Positions 17,079-25,519 of a DNA stretch of 64,000 nt are shown here, in pieces. The first letter of the stretch is position 1; each line of letters opens with the position of its first letter. The notes beneath the pieces were generated by a model. The model worked only from the letters and a program-made list of their open reading frames with translations. It did no database searches and was not told the DNA's origin. Source of the DNA: an uncultured Celeribacter sp. (GTDB taxonomy: Bacteria; Pseudomonadota; Alphaproteobacteria; Rhodobacterales; Rhodobacteraceae); contig NZ_OY781106.1 in NCBI RefSeq assembly GCF_963676475.1, positions 2,356,001 through 2,420,000 of the forward strand. The letters run 5' to 3'. The translations under genes and the position numbers were made by a program.

Positions 17079-17099
17079 ACCTCTCAACATATGAGAGGT
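17079..17099. promoter_or_regulatory. palindromic operator ACCTCTCA-N5-TGAGAGGT
   Basis: A perfect 8-bp inverted repeat with a five-base spacer lies in the 175-base region between the divergent dctP and FAD-dehydrogenase genes, 24 bases before the latter's start. IclR-type regulators bind short palindromes in such positions, and the only local regulator gene is the IclR-type one at 18529-19299. It is the best candidate operator for this unit. Confidence 0.6.
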
Positions 17100-17122
17100 T
17101 ATGCCGCTTCGAGGAGGAAGAT

Positions 17123-18532
17123 ATGCAGACACAAGTTCTTGGAAAACCGGATATTGAGGCCTTCTGGGAGGCCTTAGCTCAGTGCCTCTCTCCAACCGAC
17201 CTCATCAGCGGCGAAGATGTCTCGGAAACGGATATCAAGGACTGGAGCGCAGAGATTCCCGGGCGACCCATCGGCCTCGCCCTGCCGCGCAGCACACAAG
17301 AGGTCTCCGAGGTTTTGTCGCTGTGCAATCGCCACAGCATCCCGGTTGTGCCTCAGGGCGGGCGTACGGGTCTCGCTGGCGGTGCGGTGGCCAGCGATGG
17401 AGCTTTGCTTTTGTCACTCGCACGCATGAGTGGCATTGAAGAGATCGACACCGCCTCCGCCACCGCGACGGTTCTTGCAGGAACGCCCTTGCAAACCATT
17501 CAGGAAGCCGCCGAGGCGGAAGGAATGATGTTCGGCCTCGACCTCGGCCCGCGCGGTTCATGTCAGATCGGCGGCAACATCTCGACCAATGCGGGCGGCA
17601 ATCGCGTGATCCGCTACGGCATGACCCGCGACTTGGTGCTAGGCCTTGAGGTGGTTCTAGCGGACGGGCGCATCCTGTCGATGCTCAACCGGATGCCAAA
17701 GAACAACGCCGCACTGGACCTGAAGCCCCTGTTCATTGGCAGCGAAGGCACGCTTGGGGTCATCACACGGGCCGTGCTGAAACTGCATCCGGGGATTGCC
17801 GGCGCGAATACCGCTCTGGTCGCCCTTCCCGATTTCGAGGCTGCTCTGGCCCTTTTGGGTCATGCCCGACGTATGCTCTCCGACCGCGTCAGCGCCTTCG
17901 AAGTGATGTGGTCGGATTATTTCGATGCAGTGCTCAAAATCACAGGCCTGCGTGCCCCGCTTGAATCCAAGGCGCCGCTTTACGCCCTCATCGACATGCA
18001 AGGGCCCGATCCGGATAAAGAAAACGACCTGTTTCACGACATGCTCGGAGAGGCGATGGAGCAAGGCTGGGTGCTCGATGCAGCTCTGGCACAATCGCAA
18101 AAAGACGCGCTTGATCTCTGGGCCTTGCGCGATGGCGTGACAGAACTGTTGATGTCCTGTCGCCCGACGATCAATTTCGATGTTTCCGTGCCAATTGCCA
18201 AAATCGGTGAGTGTGTCGCACACATGCGCGCAGCACTTGAGACCGACTTCCCGGATATGAACCGCTTTTTCTTCGGACACATCGGCGACAGCAACATTCA
18301 CCTCGTCACGGGTCCCTTGCCAGCGGATCCAAGTGTCGAACACCGGATCGAGTCCCTCGTGTACGAAATCGTTCGAAACTTTTCCGGCAGCGTCTCCGCC
18401 GAACATGGCATCGGGTTGCACAAGAAACCCTGGCTTAAATACAGCCGCAGCGATGAGGAACTGACCTTGTTGCGCGAATTGAAGCAAACCCTTGATCCAA
18501 AGGGAATCCTCAATCCCGGCAAGGTGCTTTAA
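17123..18532 (+). CDS. FAD-linked 2-hydroxyacid dehydrogenase (GlcD / D-2-hydroxyglutarate dehydrogenase type)
   Basis: A 469-residue flavoprotein with an FAD_binding_4 domain (VVPQGGRTGLAGGAV, then GSCQIGGNISTNAGGNRVIRYG cut short here) and a C-terminal FAD-oxidase domain. The metal-binding and catalytic C-terminal signature is present (FFFGHIGDSNIH and SAEHGIGLHKK). Such enzymes oxidise D-2-hydroxyacids to 2-oxoacids and pass electrons to an electron carrier or flavoprotein. The RBS GAGGAGG lies seven bases before the ATG. It is divergent from the TRAP-aldolase operon and converges with the IclR gene, overlapping it by four bases. I infer that it makes the 2-oxo group needed by the aldolase. 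Confidence 0.88.
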   Translation: MQTQVLGKPDIEAFWEALAQCLSPTDLISGEDVSETDIKDWSAEIPGRPIGLALPRSTQEVSEVLSLCNRHSIPVVPQGGRTGLAGGAVASDGALLLSLARMSGIEEIDTASATATVLAGTPLQTIQEAAEAEGMMFGLDLGPRGSCQIGGNISTNAGGNRVIRYGMTRDLVLGLEVVLADGRILSMLNRMPKNNAALDLKPLFIGSEGTLGVITRAVLKLHPGIAGANTALVALPDFEAALALLGHARRMLSDRVSAFEVMWSDYFDAVLKITGLRAPLESKAPLYALIDMQGPDPDKENDLFHDMLGEAMEQGWVLDAALAQSQKDALDLWALRDGVTELLMSCRPTINFDVSVPIAKIGECVAHMRAALETDFPDMNRFFFGHIGDSNIHLVTGPLPADPSVEHRIESLVYEIVRNFSGSVSAEHGIGLHKKPWLKYSRSDEELTLLRELKQTLDPKGILNPGKVL

Positions 18533-19299
18533 ACGTCTCGGTCGCCAAGGAAGCCAAGTTCACGGCTGATTTCGGCGGCCGTGGCCTTGACCACCGGGAT
18601 CAAGGCCTCCATGCGATCTTGCTGCATGTATTCAAGCGTCGAAGACACACTGATTGCCGCGACGATACGCCCCGTCGCATCCCGCAGAGGCGCAGCAACA
18701 CAACGGATTTGGTGTTCGTCCTCCCCAAGATCATAAGCATATCCACCGTCTTGATATGACCGCATCCGCGCGAACCATTCCGTCGCTGGTGTTTTGACCT
18801 TCATAAGATGACGGTCTCTTTTGAACAGACGCCGCAAATCTTCTTCAGGAGTGTCCAGCAACAAAGCCTTGCCCACCCCCGTCGAGACGGCAGGCTTTCG
18901 GCCTCCGATCCGCGACGTGATCTCGATCGGGCGGCGGCTTTGCAGCTTGTCCAGATAGATCACTTCACCATCTTCCAGCCTTGCCAGATGCACTGTATCG
19001 GAAGTTGCCTGCGCCAGTTTTGTAAGAGAGGGTTTCGCGATCTTGGTGACATCGGCCTGATGATAGCCTGCAAAACCCAACTCGACGATTTTCGGTCCCA
19101 ACCCATAGGTTCGATTGTCCACCTGTCGCAAATATCGAACTTCGGTGAGAGCAGACACAACACGATGTGCCGTCTGATAGGTGACACCGGTCGCTTCGGC
19201 GATCTCGGGAATGCTGCGCGGCATATGTGCCACACATTCAAGAACAGAAAGGCCGCGAAGCAAGGTCTGACTATTGGCAGGTTTGGTAGGTTTGCTCAT
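18529..19299 (-). CDS. IclR-family transcriptional regulator
   Basis: A 256-residue regulator. The N-terminal winged helix (LRGLSVLECVAHMPRSIPEIAEATGVTYQTAHRVVSAL, read in parts) is followed by the IclR effector domain, with the family's YLDKLQS and STGVGKALL patterns and a C-terminal AISVSSTLE-type core. The second ATG (19299) has better RBS spacing than the first at 19305. It probably controls the TRAP-aldolase operon and the adjacent flavoprotein gene through the palindrome at 17079-17099. Its effector may be the imported acid or its oxo product. Confidence 0.9.
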   Translation of the reverse strand: MSKPTKPANSQTLLRGLSVLECVAHMPRSIPEIAEATGVTYQTAHRVVSALTEVRYLRQVDNRTYGLGPKIVELGFAGYHQADVTKIAKPSLTKLAQATSDTVHLARLEDGEVIYLDKLQSRRPIEITSRIGGRKPAVSTGVGKALLLDTPEEDLRRLFKRDRHLMKVKTPATEWFARMRSYQDGGYAYDLGEDEHQIRCVAAPLRDATGRIVAAISVSSTLEYMQQDRMEALIPVVKATAAEISRELGFLGDRDV

Positions 19300-19575
19300 G
19301 CGCATCTCTCAGAGAACCAAAGGCTATTTTAGCGGTCAACCGCGATACTATCCGAGGATCTTCTATTCTTCTATCTCTTGTTGCTCATGTAGGTAGGCGC
19401 ATAGGCCTTATTTTGGCGAGAGGCGAAAGTGTAAGTTGCGGTTTCGGGCGAAACATCCAACGGGTTAATTATTTTTCCCCAAGAACTTCGCAAGGTGTTT
19501 GGGGCGTTGTCACATTATCTACTTCCGATTGCCCGGTCCGCGATTTGAAGGTAGCCGGTGCTGATGCAGACACCG
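19300..19575. other. intergenic DNA before the IS6 remnant
   Basis: About 275 bases upstream of the IclR gene with no open frame of note. It should hold the IclR promoter and the junction where the IS6-family remnant was left. No clear operator was found. Confidence 0.45.
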
Positions 19576-19932
19576 TCAATCAGCTATAAGCGCGACAAGC
19601 GGGCCGCGAAACAGGTGCTGCTCCGCCTGATCAAATGTCACGGGCTGCCCAAACGGATCATTACCGACAAGCTCCGCTCCTATGGGGCGGCCAAACGGGA
19701 AGTGGCGCCAGGCCTTGATCATTGCGCGCACAAGGGCCTCAACAATCGCGCCGAGAATAGCCACCTGCCATTTCGCAAGCGAGAACGAGCGATGCAAAGC
19801 TTCCGGCCACCGAACGGATTAAAGCGGTTCGCGTCAGTTCATTCCGCTATCCGAAATTGTTTTATCCTTCCATCCAGACGCCGTGCCGCCTTGACTATAC
19901 GATATCACCGAAGGAAAGCACTCGAAGCCTAG
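19576..19932 (+). pseudogene. IS6-family transposase, C-terminal fragment
   Basis: The frame encodes the last two thirds of an IS6/IS26-type DDE transposase: IITDKLRSYGAAKREVAPGL, which contains the second catalytic Asp, and NRAENSHLPFRKRERAMQ, which contains the Glu. The N-terminus, with the HTH and the first Asp, is absent, and the C-terminus has diverged. A probable right terminal repeat (GCAAAAGTTAACGTGACAAC region) follows at about 19985-20013. The left end is missing, so this is an immobile remnant at the edge of the nic cluster. Confidence 0.85.
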
Positions 19933-20193
19933 GCAACCACAGCCGACATAGCCTGAACCAGCAGAAACCGGCCGCTCTTGCAAGCCGCAAAAGTTAACGT
20001 GACAACACCGCTGGCCGCTCTCTGCACGCTCCGCCACGGCACTTATTTTCTTGCTGCAGACAACGGATCCAGACCTGGCGTTTTGCTTTAAGCGGCTCGG
20101 CCGGAAGGGTTCAAAGCTTAAATTTTGGGCGTCAGGTTAATTTTCAAATGATAAACGGACAATAATCTTTGAGTGTTCTCATTTTGATATGCT

Positions 20194-20215
20194 ATTTGTT
20201 TGTACACAAACAAAT
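20194..20215. promoter_or_regulatory. nicC operator: ATTTGTTTGT-AC-ACAAACAAAT
   Basis: A perfect 10-bp inverted repeat with a two-base spacer lies 25 bases before the nicC start, where it would overlap the promoter or the initial transcript. A closely related sequence (ATTGTTTGTATAGAAACAAAT) recurs before the tctC gene at 29569-29589. Such sharing suggests one regulator for both units. The MarR- and TetR-type regulators encoded nearby are candidates. Confidence 0.7.
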
Positions 20216-20240
20216 TTGATTCTGACGCACAGGACCACAC

Positions 20241-21383
20241 ATGACACAGATCGACCAAGTAGACATTGCAGTGATCGGCGCAGGCCTCGGGGGAGCTGCG
20301 GCCGCGGCTCTTCTTCTCAACGCAGGTTTTTCCGTTCACACCTTCGAGCAGGCTCCGGAATTCACTCGTCTCGGCGCAGGTATCCATATCGGACCGAACG
20401 TGATGAAAATCTTCCGCCAGATCGGGCTTGAGAAACGACTCGAAGAGATTGGCTCCCACCCGGATTTCTGGTTCTCTCGCGATGGCCTCACCGGCGATTA
20501 TCTGTCGAAAATCCCCTTGGGCGATTACGCCAAAAAGGAATACGGCGCCTCCTACATCACCATTCACCGGGGCGACCTGCATGCCGAACAGATCAACGCC
20601 CTGCCCCAAGATACGGTGCATTTCGACCATCGCCTGACCGACATCGAAGAACGCGACAGTGACGTTCTTTTGACCTTCGCCAATGGAAACAAGGTTGCAG
20701 CGAAACTTGTCGTCGGGGCCGATGGCATCAACTCAATGATCCGCGAGAAACTTCTGGGCGTCGAAAAACCGCGTTACAGCGGCTGGATCGGTCACCGGGC
20801 GCTGGTCAACATGGACAAGCTGCGCGCCTCCGGCGTCGATCTTGAGCCCTGCGTGAAATGGTGGTGGGAACAGTCCCGTCACATCATGACCTACGCCACG
20901 AAAAACGATCAATCTGAGCATTACTATGTGACCGGCGTGCCTGTGGACAGTTGGGATCACGAAGCAAGTTTTGTCGACAGCTCCCGCGAAGAGATGGAAG
21001 CGATCTTTGGCGGCTCGCACCCCGTCGTGCAGGCGCTGATCGACGCGACAGAGACCGTCACAAAATGGCCGTTCTGGAACCGCGATGTGATGAACCTCTG
21101 GAGCCAAGGGCGCCTTGTCATGCTGGGCGATGCCTGCCACCCGATGCGCCCGCATATGGCCCAAGGCGCCTGCATGGCGATCGAAGATGCCGCCGTTCTG
21201 ACCCGCGCGCTGTCGATCTCCGGTATGGAAGATTATGCCTCTGCCTTCAAAACCTACGAGGCGACCCGCCACGCCCGGGCCACCAAGGTGCAGACGATCT
21301 CCAACGCCAACACCTGGCTCAAGGAGCCGGAAGATCCGGCTTGGGTTTACGCCTATGACCCGATGACGGCGGACCTCGCCTGA
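20241..21383 (+). CDS. nicC: 6-hydroxynicotinate 3-monooxygenase
   Basis: A 380-residue FAD-dependent aromatic hydroxylase that converts 6-hydroxynicotinate, NADH and O2 to 2,5-dihydroxypyridine by decarboxylative hydroxylation. The FAD loop VIGAGLGGA lies at residues 11-19. The second motif is VVGADGINS, and the ribityl-binding GD motif is LGDACHPMRPHMAQG. Long blocks such as RLGAGIHIGPNVMKIFR and SHPDFWFSRDG agree with what I recall of Pseudomonas NicC, as does the length. It stands alone on the plus strand and converges with the other nic genes across a bidirectional terminator. Its product is the substrate of NicX encoded opposite. The assignment to NicC rather than salicylate hydroxylase rests on those family blocks and on context. 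Confidence 0.92.
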   Translation: MTQIDQVDIAVIGAGLGGAAAAALLLNAGFSVHTFEQAPEFTRLGAGIHIGPNVMKIFRQIGLEKRLEEIGSHPDFWFSRDGLTGDYLSKIPLGDYAKKEYGASYITIHRGDLHAEQINALPQDTVHFDHRLTDIEERDSDVLLTFANGNKVAAKLVVGADGINSMIREKLLGVEKPRYSGWIGHRALVNMDKLRASGVDLEPCVKWWWEQSRHIMTYATKNDQSEHYYVTGVPVDSWDHEASFVDSSREEMEAIFGGSHPVVQALIDATETVTKWPFWNRDVMNLWSQGRLVMLGDACHPMRPHMAQGACMAIEDAAVLTRALSISGMEDYASAFKTYEATRHARATKVQTISNANTWLKEPEDPAWVYAYDPMTADLA

Positions 21384-21387
21384 TATG

Positions 21388-21415
21388 AAAACGGCCCCCG
21401 CGGGGGCCGTTTTTT
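21388..21415. terminator. bidirectional rho-independent terminator
   Basis: A 13-bp perfect stem (AAAACGGCCCCCG / CGGGGGCCGTTTT) with an A run on one side and a T run on the other. It lies five bases after nicC and just beyond the end of the convergent flavin reductase gene, so it can stop both transcripts. Confidence 0.93.
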
Positions 21416-21422
21416 AATTACG

Positions 21423-22031
21423 TCAAAGTTTCGGGCGGCGCATCTGGAACAGCCTATCTATGGTGGCGAAATCCTGATAGCCGAGCCGCGTCAAAGGCTT
21501 GTAGCGCAAGACATCGAACCGCCCCTCTTCGGTCAGGCAGTCGTCGCGCAAATGAATTGCCTCGACGCGGGCGAGGATCATCAGGTTGCCGTCGCCTTCA
21601 AGATCAATAGATTGGGTCAGTCGACACTCCAGCGCGGCGGGAGCGTCGGCCAGACGCGGACAGTTGATGGTTTCGCAGTCAGCCGCGTTCAGCCCCAATG
21701 TCTCGAATTCGCATTGATCCGCCGGATAGCCCGCCGAAGAGGCATTGAGCGCCTCGCGATCCTCAAACCCCGCAATATTGATACAGAACACGCCGGTCTC
21801 AAGGATATGGCTGTAGCTGTCCTTGCCTTTGGCGCGATCGGGCTTACCCCCTATGGAGGAGACGATCACCTGCGGCGGGGAGTAGGCCACGGCGTTGAAA
21901 AACGAATACGGCGCGAGGTTCGTGGTGCCCGCGGCCCCACGCGTCGAAATCCACGCAATGGGGCGTGGCGAGACAATCGCGGCGAACGGGTCTCTTGGCA
22001 GGCCGGAACCGTCTTTCGTCAGGTAAAACAT
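21423..22031 (-). CDS. flavin reductase-domain protein (DIM6/NTAB type)
   Basis: A 202-residue FMN-binding split-barrel protein of the flavin reductase family, recognisable from FYLTKDGSGLPRDPFAAIVSPRPIAWIST, read in parts, and the AYSPPQVIVSS strand. Such proteins either reduce free flavin for a two-component oxygenase or act as stand-alone FMN enzymes. It is the last gene of the nicE-D-X-F unit but is separated from nicF by a terminator-like hairpin, so its level may be reduced. NicC itself carries NADH and FAD sites and should not need it. Its partner is therefore unclear. Confidence 0.85.
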   Translation of the reverse strand: MFYLTKDGSGLPRDPFAAIVSPRPIAWISTRGAAGTTNLAPYSFFNAVAYSPPQVIVSSIGGKPDRAKGKDSYSHILETGVFCINIAGFEDREALNASSAGYPADQCEFETLGLNAADCETINCPRLADAPAALECRLTQSIDLEGDGNLMILARVEAIHLRDDCLTEEGRFDVLRYKPLTRLGYQDFATIDRLFQMRRPKL

Positions 22032-22051
22032 CGCTTACTCCTATGCAAAAA

Positions 22052-22071
22052 GGGAAGGCCATTGCCTTCCC
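22052..22071 (-). terminator. hairpin with U run between nicF and flavin reductase gene
   Basis: On the minus strand GGGAAGGC-AATG-GCCTTCCC is followed by TTTTT. This is a typical intrinsic terminator shape inside an apparent operon, so it probably attenuates transcription into the flavin reductase gene. Confidence 0.7.
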
Positions 22072-22098
22072 CATCCATTTCGCAGCACCAAGGTGAGA

Positions 22099-22719
22099 TC
22101 AAAGGCTTTCGAGCCAACTCAAAATGTCCGCCGCATCTGTGACATCCGCGTACTTTTGATTCATATCGTAGAGGTTCGCGTCATGTGGTGCTGCAGCGCG
22201 GTCGGCGCAGCAGTCGCGGGGCACGAGAACGTTGAAGCCCGACTGAACCGCATCCACCACAGTCGCGCGAACACATCCCGAAGTCGTCGCGCCGGTCACG
22301 ACAACCGTGTCGACATTCGCGCCAGTGAGAAGAGCGCTCAGGGTCGACCCAAAAAAAGACGATGCCCCCTTCTTCGTGACAATCGCGTCCTCGGGTTGAA
22401 TGCCCGTCGCAGCGTCAATTTCGACAAGCCGTGTGCCCTCGATCAGCGCCCGCATCCCGGTGGCCTTCTTGAGCCAAGGCAGCTTGTCCAGTTCGCCGGG
22501 ATGATAGGCGATGGTGGTGAAAATCACCGGAAAGCCTTTGGCACGGGCCACATCACAAATCTCTTTGGTCTTCGCCATCTGCGCGACAGCGTCAGAGGCC
22601 GTAGGGTATTGCAGATCGGTGAACCCGTATGAGAAATCCACGACCACAATGCCGGGACACATGCCACGCGGCACGGAGACGCCAAAGCCCGCGGCCTTAT
22701 AGGTGTCTGACTGGGACAT
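22099..22719 (-). CDS. nicF: maleamate amidohydrolase
   Basis: A 206-residue isochorismatase-fold hydrolase that deaminates maleamate to maleate and ammonia. The catalytic triad of the fold can be seen: Asp28 in VVVDFSYGF, a Lys in the central VTKKGASSFF region, and the nucleophilic Cys in TGATTSGCVRATV. The N-terminal GFGVSVPRGMCPGIVVVDFS stretch (shortened) resembles NicF. It follows nicX after an 85-base gap with a terminator-like hairpin. It is the fourth step of the pathway, between NicD and NicE. Confidence 0.9.
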   Translation of the reverse strand: MSQSDTYKAAGFGVSVPRGMCPGIVVVDFSYGFTDLQYPTASDAVAQMAKTKEICDVARAKGFPVIFTTIAYHPGELDKLPWLKKATGMRALIEGTRLVEIDAATGIQPEDAIVTKKGASSFFGSTLSALLTGANVDTVVVTGATTSGCVRATVVDAVQSGFNVLVPRDCCADRAAAPHDANLYDMNQKYADVTDAADILSWLESL

Positions 22720-22743
22720 TCTGTGCTCCTTTGAAATAAAAAT

Positions 22744-22779
22744 GGGGCGACCACAAAGAGGTAAGGAACAGGCCGCCCC
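22744..22779 (-). terminator. terminator-like hairpin between nicX and nicF
   Basis: In the minus-strand RNA, GGGGCGGCC pairs with GGUCGCCCC (one G-U pair), followed by AUUUUUAUUU. The stem lies 26 bases after the nicX stop, inside the operon, suggesting partial termination or 3'-end protection of the upstream transcript. Confidence 0.6.
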
Positions 22780-22804
22780 GGATGCGCTTGAGACCAGGGA
22801 AGCC

Positions 22805-23836
22805 TCAGCCGCGCTCCATCTGAATCTCTTTCACCACGATATCGCCGTCGATGACGATGGCCTCATCGTCAAGGAAGAGCGAGCAATTACGCATCGGGAT
22901 GTCCAGGTGACAGGCGGTGTCGTTCGGCCCGCCCAGTTCGTTGTTCGGGCCGGTAGAGAACATGACGTTGCCGTAGAAACTGCGCGGCTCCATGCCCATC
23001 CCGCCGGGGAAAGCTCCCGGTACCATGTTGTGCCATTTGGCGTTCGGGTTCATGCCCCAGCCAACGTGGCTCATGCCAAGCCCACGCGGGTCGTTAAACG
23101 CATCCATGTAGGACTTCACCAGCTCGGCATCGAGACCACCACGCATGTCGGTGATCCAGCCCTTTTCAATCGTGTAGGTGATCGGCGTGTTCACATAGGT
23201 GTTCTGCGGCAGAAGCACATCGCCCGGCGCCACAACGATGGTGCCGTCCACCCCGTCGTCATCACCGCCGGTAAAGACAAAGCCCGACGGCCAGTGATCC
23301 CAGCGCCCCGGTTCATCGGTGCAGGCATATTCCGTCACCGCCGGGTAGGTGTTGAGCTTGTAGGTCACATCGGTGCCATGCGGCGAGGTGATGCGCATGA
23401 CCTTGGCCTTGGACAGCATCTCGCCTGCGATGGTCACCTTTTCGCGGATTTCCTGCGTCGGGAGCATCCGAGCCAAAAGTTCCGGCGGCTCGACGGCGGT
23501 CAGGATACGGGTGCCCGCAGCCTGAATGGCGAATTGCTCCGGCGAGAACAACAGGAAGATACAATCTATCAGCATGTCGCAATTCTTAAGCGCCTCGACC
23601 GCATCGGGCATAGCGGCAAGCCCCGTCTGACCAACAGCCCATTCGCCAATGATGGCAGGTGCAGGCAGGCGCATATGGTACATATTTGCACCCAGCATCC
23701 GACCGGCGGCCATGAAGGCGTCGGCATAATCGAGACGCTCGTTGCCCTGAGTGAGAACGATGAGCCGCTCGTCTTTTTGCACGCCCGACATCTTCAGCTG
23801 ATGCAGGCAGATCTCCGTGAAACTCGCGTGATCCAT
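22805..23836 (-). CDS. nicX: 2,5-dihydroxypyridine 5,6-dioxygenase
   Basis: A 343-residue iron-dependent ring-cleaving enzyme that opens 2,5-dihydroxypyridine to N-formylmaleamate. It resembles the leucyl-aminopeptidase-type M29 fold rather than classical extradiol enzymes. The metal site expected for NicX is visible in the C-terminal half: His in GMSHVGWGMNP and the His-x-Asp in TACHLDIPM. Length and block order match Pseudomonas NicX (about 350). It follows nicD by 33 bases. Confidence 0.92.
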   Translation of the reverse strand: MDHASFTEICLHQLKMSGVQKDERLIVLTQGNERLDYADAFMAAGRMLGANMYHMRLPAPAIIGEWAVGQTGLAAMPDAVEALKNCDMLIDCIFLLFSPEQFAIQAAGTRILTAVEPPELLARMLPTQEIREKVTIAGEMLSKAKVMRITSPHGTDVTYKLNTYPAVTEYACTDEPGRWDHWPSGFVFTGGDDDGVDGTIVVAPGDVLLPQNTYVNTPITYTIEKGWITDMRGGLDAELVKSYMDAFNDPRGLGMSHVGWGMNPNAKWHNMVPGAFPGGMGMEPRSFYGNVMFSTGPNNELGGPNDTACHLDIPMRNCSLFLDDEAIVIDGDIVVKEIQMERG

Positions 23837-23869
23837 ATCTGTCTTCCCTGTTGTGTTCTGTGGTCGGTC

Positions 23870-24646
23870 TTAAGCTTTGAAATCCATGACGGCTTCGAGG
23901 AAGCCCTCGAGATCATCCCATGGGATCATGTGCCCAGCACCTTCCACCGTGCGGACCTCCATGGAGGGCAAAAGCGCCTTCAGTTCAGCCTCGTCTTCGT
24001 CCTGAATGACCGGCGCGCCGCCTGCGATCACCAACCGGGTCGGCACAGTGAGTTTCGGAACGTCTGCGTGGATGTCATCGGTGTGGAACCCGTCATAAGC
24101 GGTACGGATCGCACCCCAGTGGCAGGTGTGCAGCCATTCGGCCCGCAGTGCACATTGTTCGTCGGTCCATGCCGGGCAATAGGCTTTCATGTCCTCCGCC
24201 GAACAGCCTTTCACAGCCATTTTGATCGAGTCACCATACCAAGCCCAGGGCGACGGATACGGCCGACGGTTCGGGCCGGAGACCGGCGGATCGACCAGAA
24301 TGGCGCCTTTGAACACCTCAGGCTTCGTCGCCACGGCACGGATCGCGGTGCGCGCGCCCATGGAATGCCCCAGGACAATCGGTCGGTCCATCTGCTCGGC
24401 CAGTGCCACCGCATCGGCGGCCATGGCATCAAGGGTGTAGTCTAGGTCTCCCGTCTCGCTCAGCCCGCGACCGCGCACGTCGAGTACATGGACGTCGAAG
24501 GCCTCGGCCAGACGTTCGGCGACAAAGCCCCATGTGATTGCCGGAGACGTGATGCCGGGGATCAGGAGCATTTGCGGCCCCTTCCCCTCATAGCGGATCA
24601 GGTGATTGCGAATGCCGTTTGCCCGAATATTATATCCGTATGCCAT
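23870..24646 (-). CDS. nicD: N-formylmaleamate deformylase
   Basis: A 258-residue alpha/beta hydrolase that removes formate from N-formylmaleamate to give maleamate. The nucleophile elbow GHSMG places Ser at residue 95. The oxyanion-side motif is LIPGITSPAITWG, and the catalytic His is in GAGHMIP near the C-terminus. It begins 12 bases after nicE. The length and the GITSPAITW block agree with NicD. Confidence 0.9.
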   Translation of the reverse strand: MAYGYNIRANGIRNHLIRYEGKGPQMLLIPGITSPAITWGFVAERLAEAFDVHVLDVRGRGLSETGDLDYTLDAMAADAVALAEQMDRPIVLGHSMGARTAIRAVATKPEVFKGAILVDPPVSGPNRRPYPSPWAWYGDSIKMAVKGCSAEDMKAYCPAWTDEQCALRAEWLHTCHWGAIRTAYDGFHTDDIHADVPKLTVPTRLVIAGGAPVIQDEDEAELKALLPSMEVRTVEGAGHMIPWDDLEGFLEAVMDFKA

Positions 24647-24658
24647 GCTCTTACCCCC

Positions 24659-25408
24659 TCAATACGCGCCAGACAAAAGCGTGCCTCCACCCGGCACGCG
24701 GGTGTCGAGATCGAGCGCCTTGAGCATCTGCCAAGTGGTGGCGATGGCCGCGGTCAGAACCGGCTTTCCGGTGATCGCCTCGGCCATCGGCACCGCGGGC
24801 AGCGAAGGCATCTGAACGCAAGCCGACAGCACCACCGCGTCTACATCATCGGTCTTCAGCCCCTTGACGATCTCCGGCAGGTTCATCGGATCATGAGCCG
24901 CCACGTCGAGGTTGTCCTGAATTTCGAGTGCGATGTAATCGCTGACCTCGATACCTTCATTGCGGATATACTCGACCACCATCTCGGTCAGCGGCTTCAT
25001 ATAAGGTGCGACCAGAGCGATTTTCTTTGCGCCAAGGGCCCGGACGCCTTCAACGAGCGCACCGGCGGAGGTTACGACCGGGGCAGGCCCACCATTCTCT
25101 GCAGCCACACCGGCAAGACGCGGGCCAGACACGCAGTGATACCCCTTGCCCATCGACATGATCGCCACAAGACAGGCGTAACCCATGACATCGACCTTGG
25201 CGTCCGAGAGCTCAAGTGCGCAGCGGTCGCTGTCAGCGTCCATCTTCGCCAACTCTTCCTTGGTCACATGCTTCATCCGCATACGCGCAGAGTGAAAGGT
25301 AAACCGCTCGGGCGCCACGGTCTCGCGCGCTTTCAGGAGCGCGGGGATTTCCGTCTCCATGGTGATGTTGGAGCTGGGCACGATCTGCCCGATGCGAAAG
25401 GTCTTCAT
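24659..25408 (-). CDS. nicE: maleate isomerase
   Basis: A 249-residue Asp/Glu racemase-superfamily enzyme that converts maleate to fumarate. Two conserved cysteines stand in the expected positions: Cys79 in DVMGYACLVAIMSMG and Cys197 in VVLSACVQMPSLP. The first residues (FRIGQIVPSSNITMETEIP) form the substrate-binding loop. It is the first gene of the nicE-D-X-F unit although it is the last reaction, and the operator-like sequence 25461-25484 lies in front of it. Fumarate then enters the TCA cycle. Confidence 0.92.
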   Translation of the reverse strand: MKTFRIGQIVPSSNITMETEIPALLKARETVAPERFTFHSARMRMKHVTKEELAKMDADSDRCALELSDAKVDVMGYACLVAIMSMGKGYHCVSGPRLAGVAAENGGPAPVVTSAGALVEGVRALGAKKIALVAPYMKPLTEMVVEYIRNEGIEVSDYIALEIQDNLDVAAHDPMNLPEIVKGLKTDDVDAVVLSACVQMPSLPAVPMAEAITGKPVLTAAIATTWQMLKALDLDTRVPGGGTLLSGAY

Positions 25409-25460
25409 GATTCTCGTCCTTGAGTGTGCGTTGTCTCAAGACGTAATTCCAATTTTGTAT

Positions 25461-25484
25461 AATTACAAGTCTGAATAATTATTC
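25461..25484. promoter_or_regulatory. candidate TetR operator before nicE
   Basis: AATTACAA-GTCT-GAATAATT, followed by an overlapping AATTATTC half, lies 53-76 bases before the nicE start. The right half-site is identical to that of the perfect repeat at 29587-29606 and the four-base spacer is the same; the left half matches five of eight. A 12-bp palindrome GAATAATTATTC is contained in it. Confidence 0.55.
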
Positions 25485-25519
25485 GCGCGGAACAGAACCG
25501 GCAGAAATTCGACAAATGT

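Noticed and set aside
22703..24445. A 580-codon open frame on the plus strand across nicF, nicX and nicD.
   Set aside because: It is antisense to three genes with clear families and motifs, has no recognisable domain and is rich in His, Arg and Gly, as expected of a shadow frame in GC-rich DNA.
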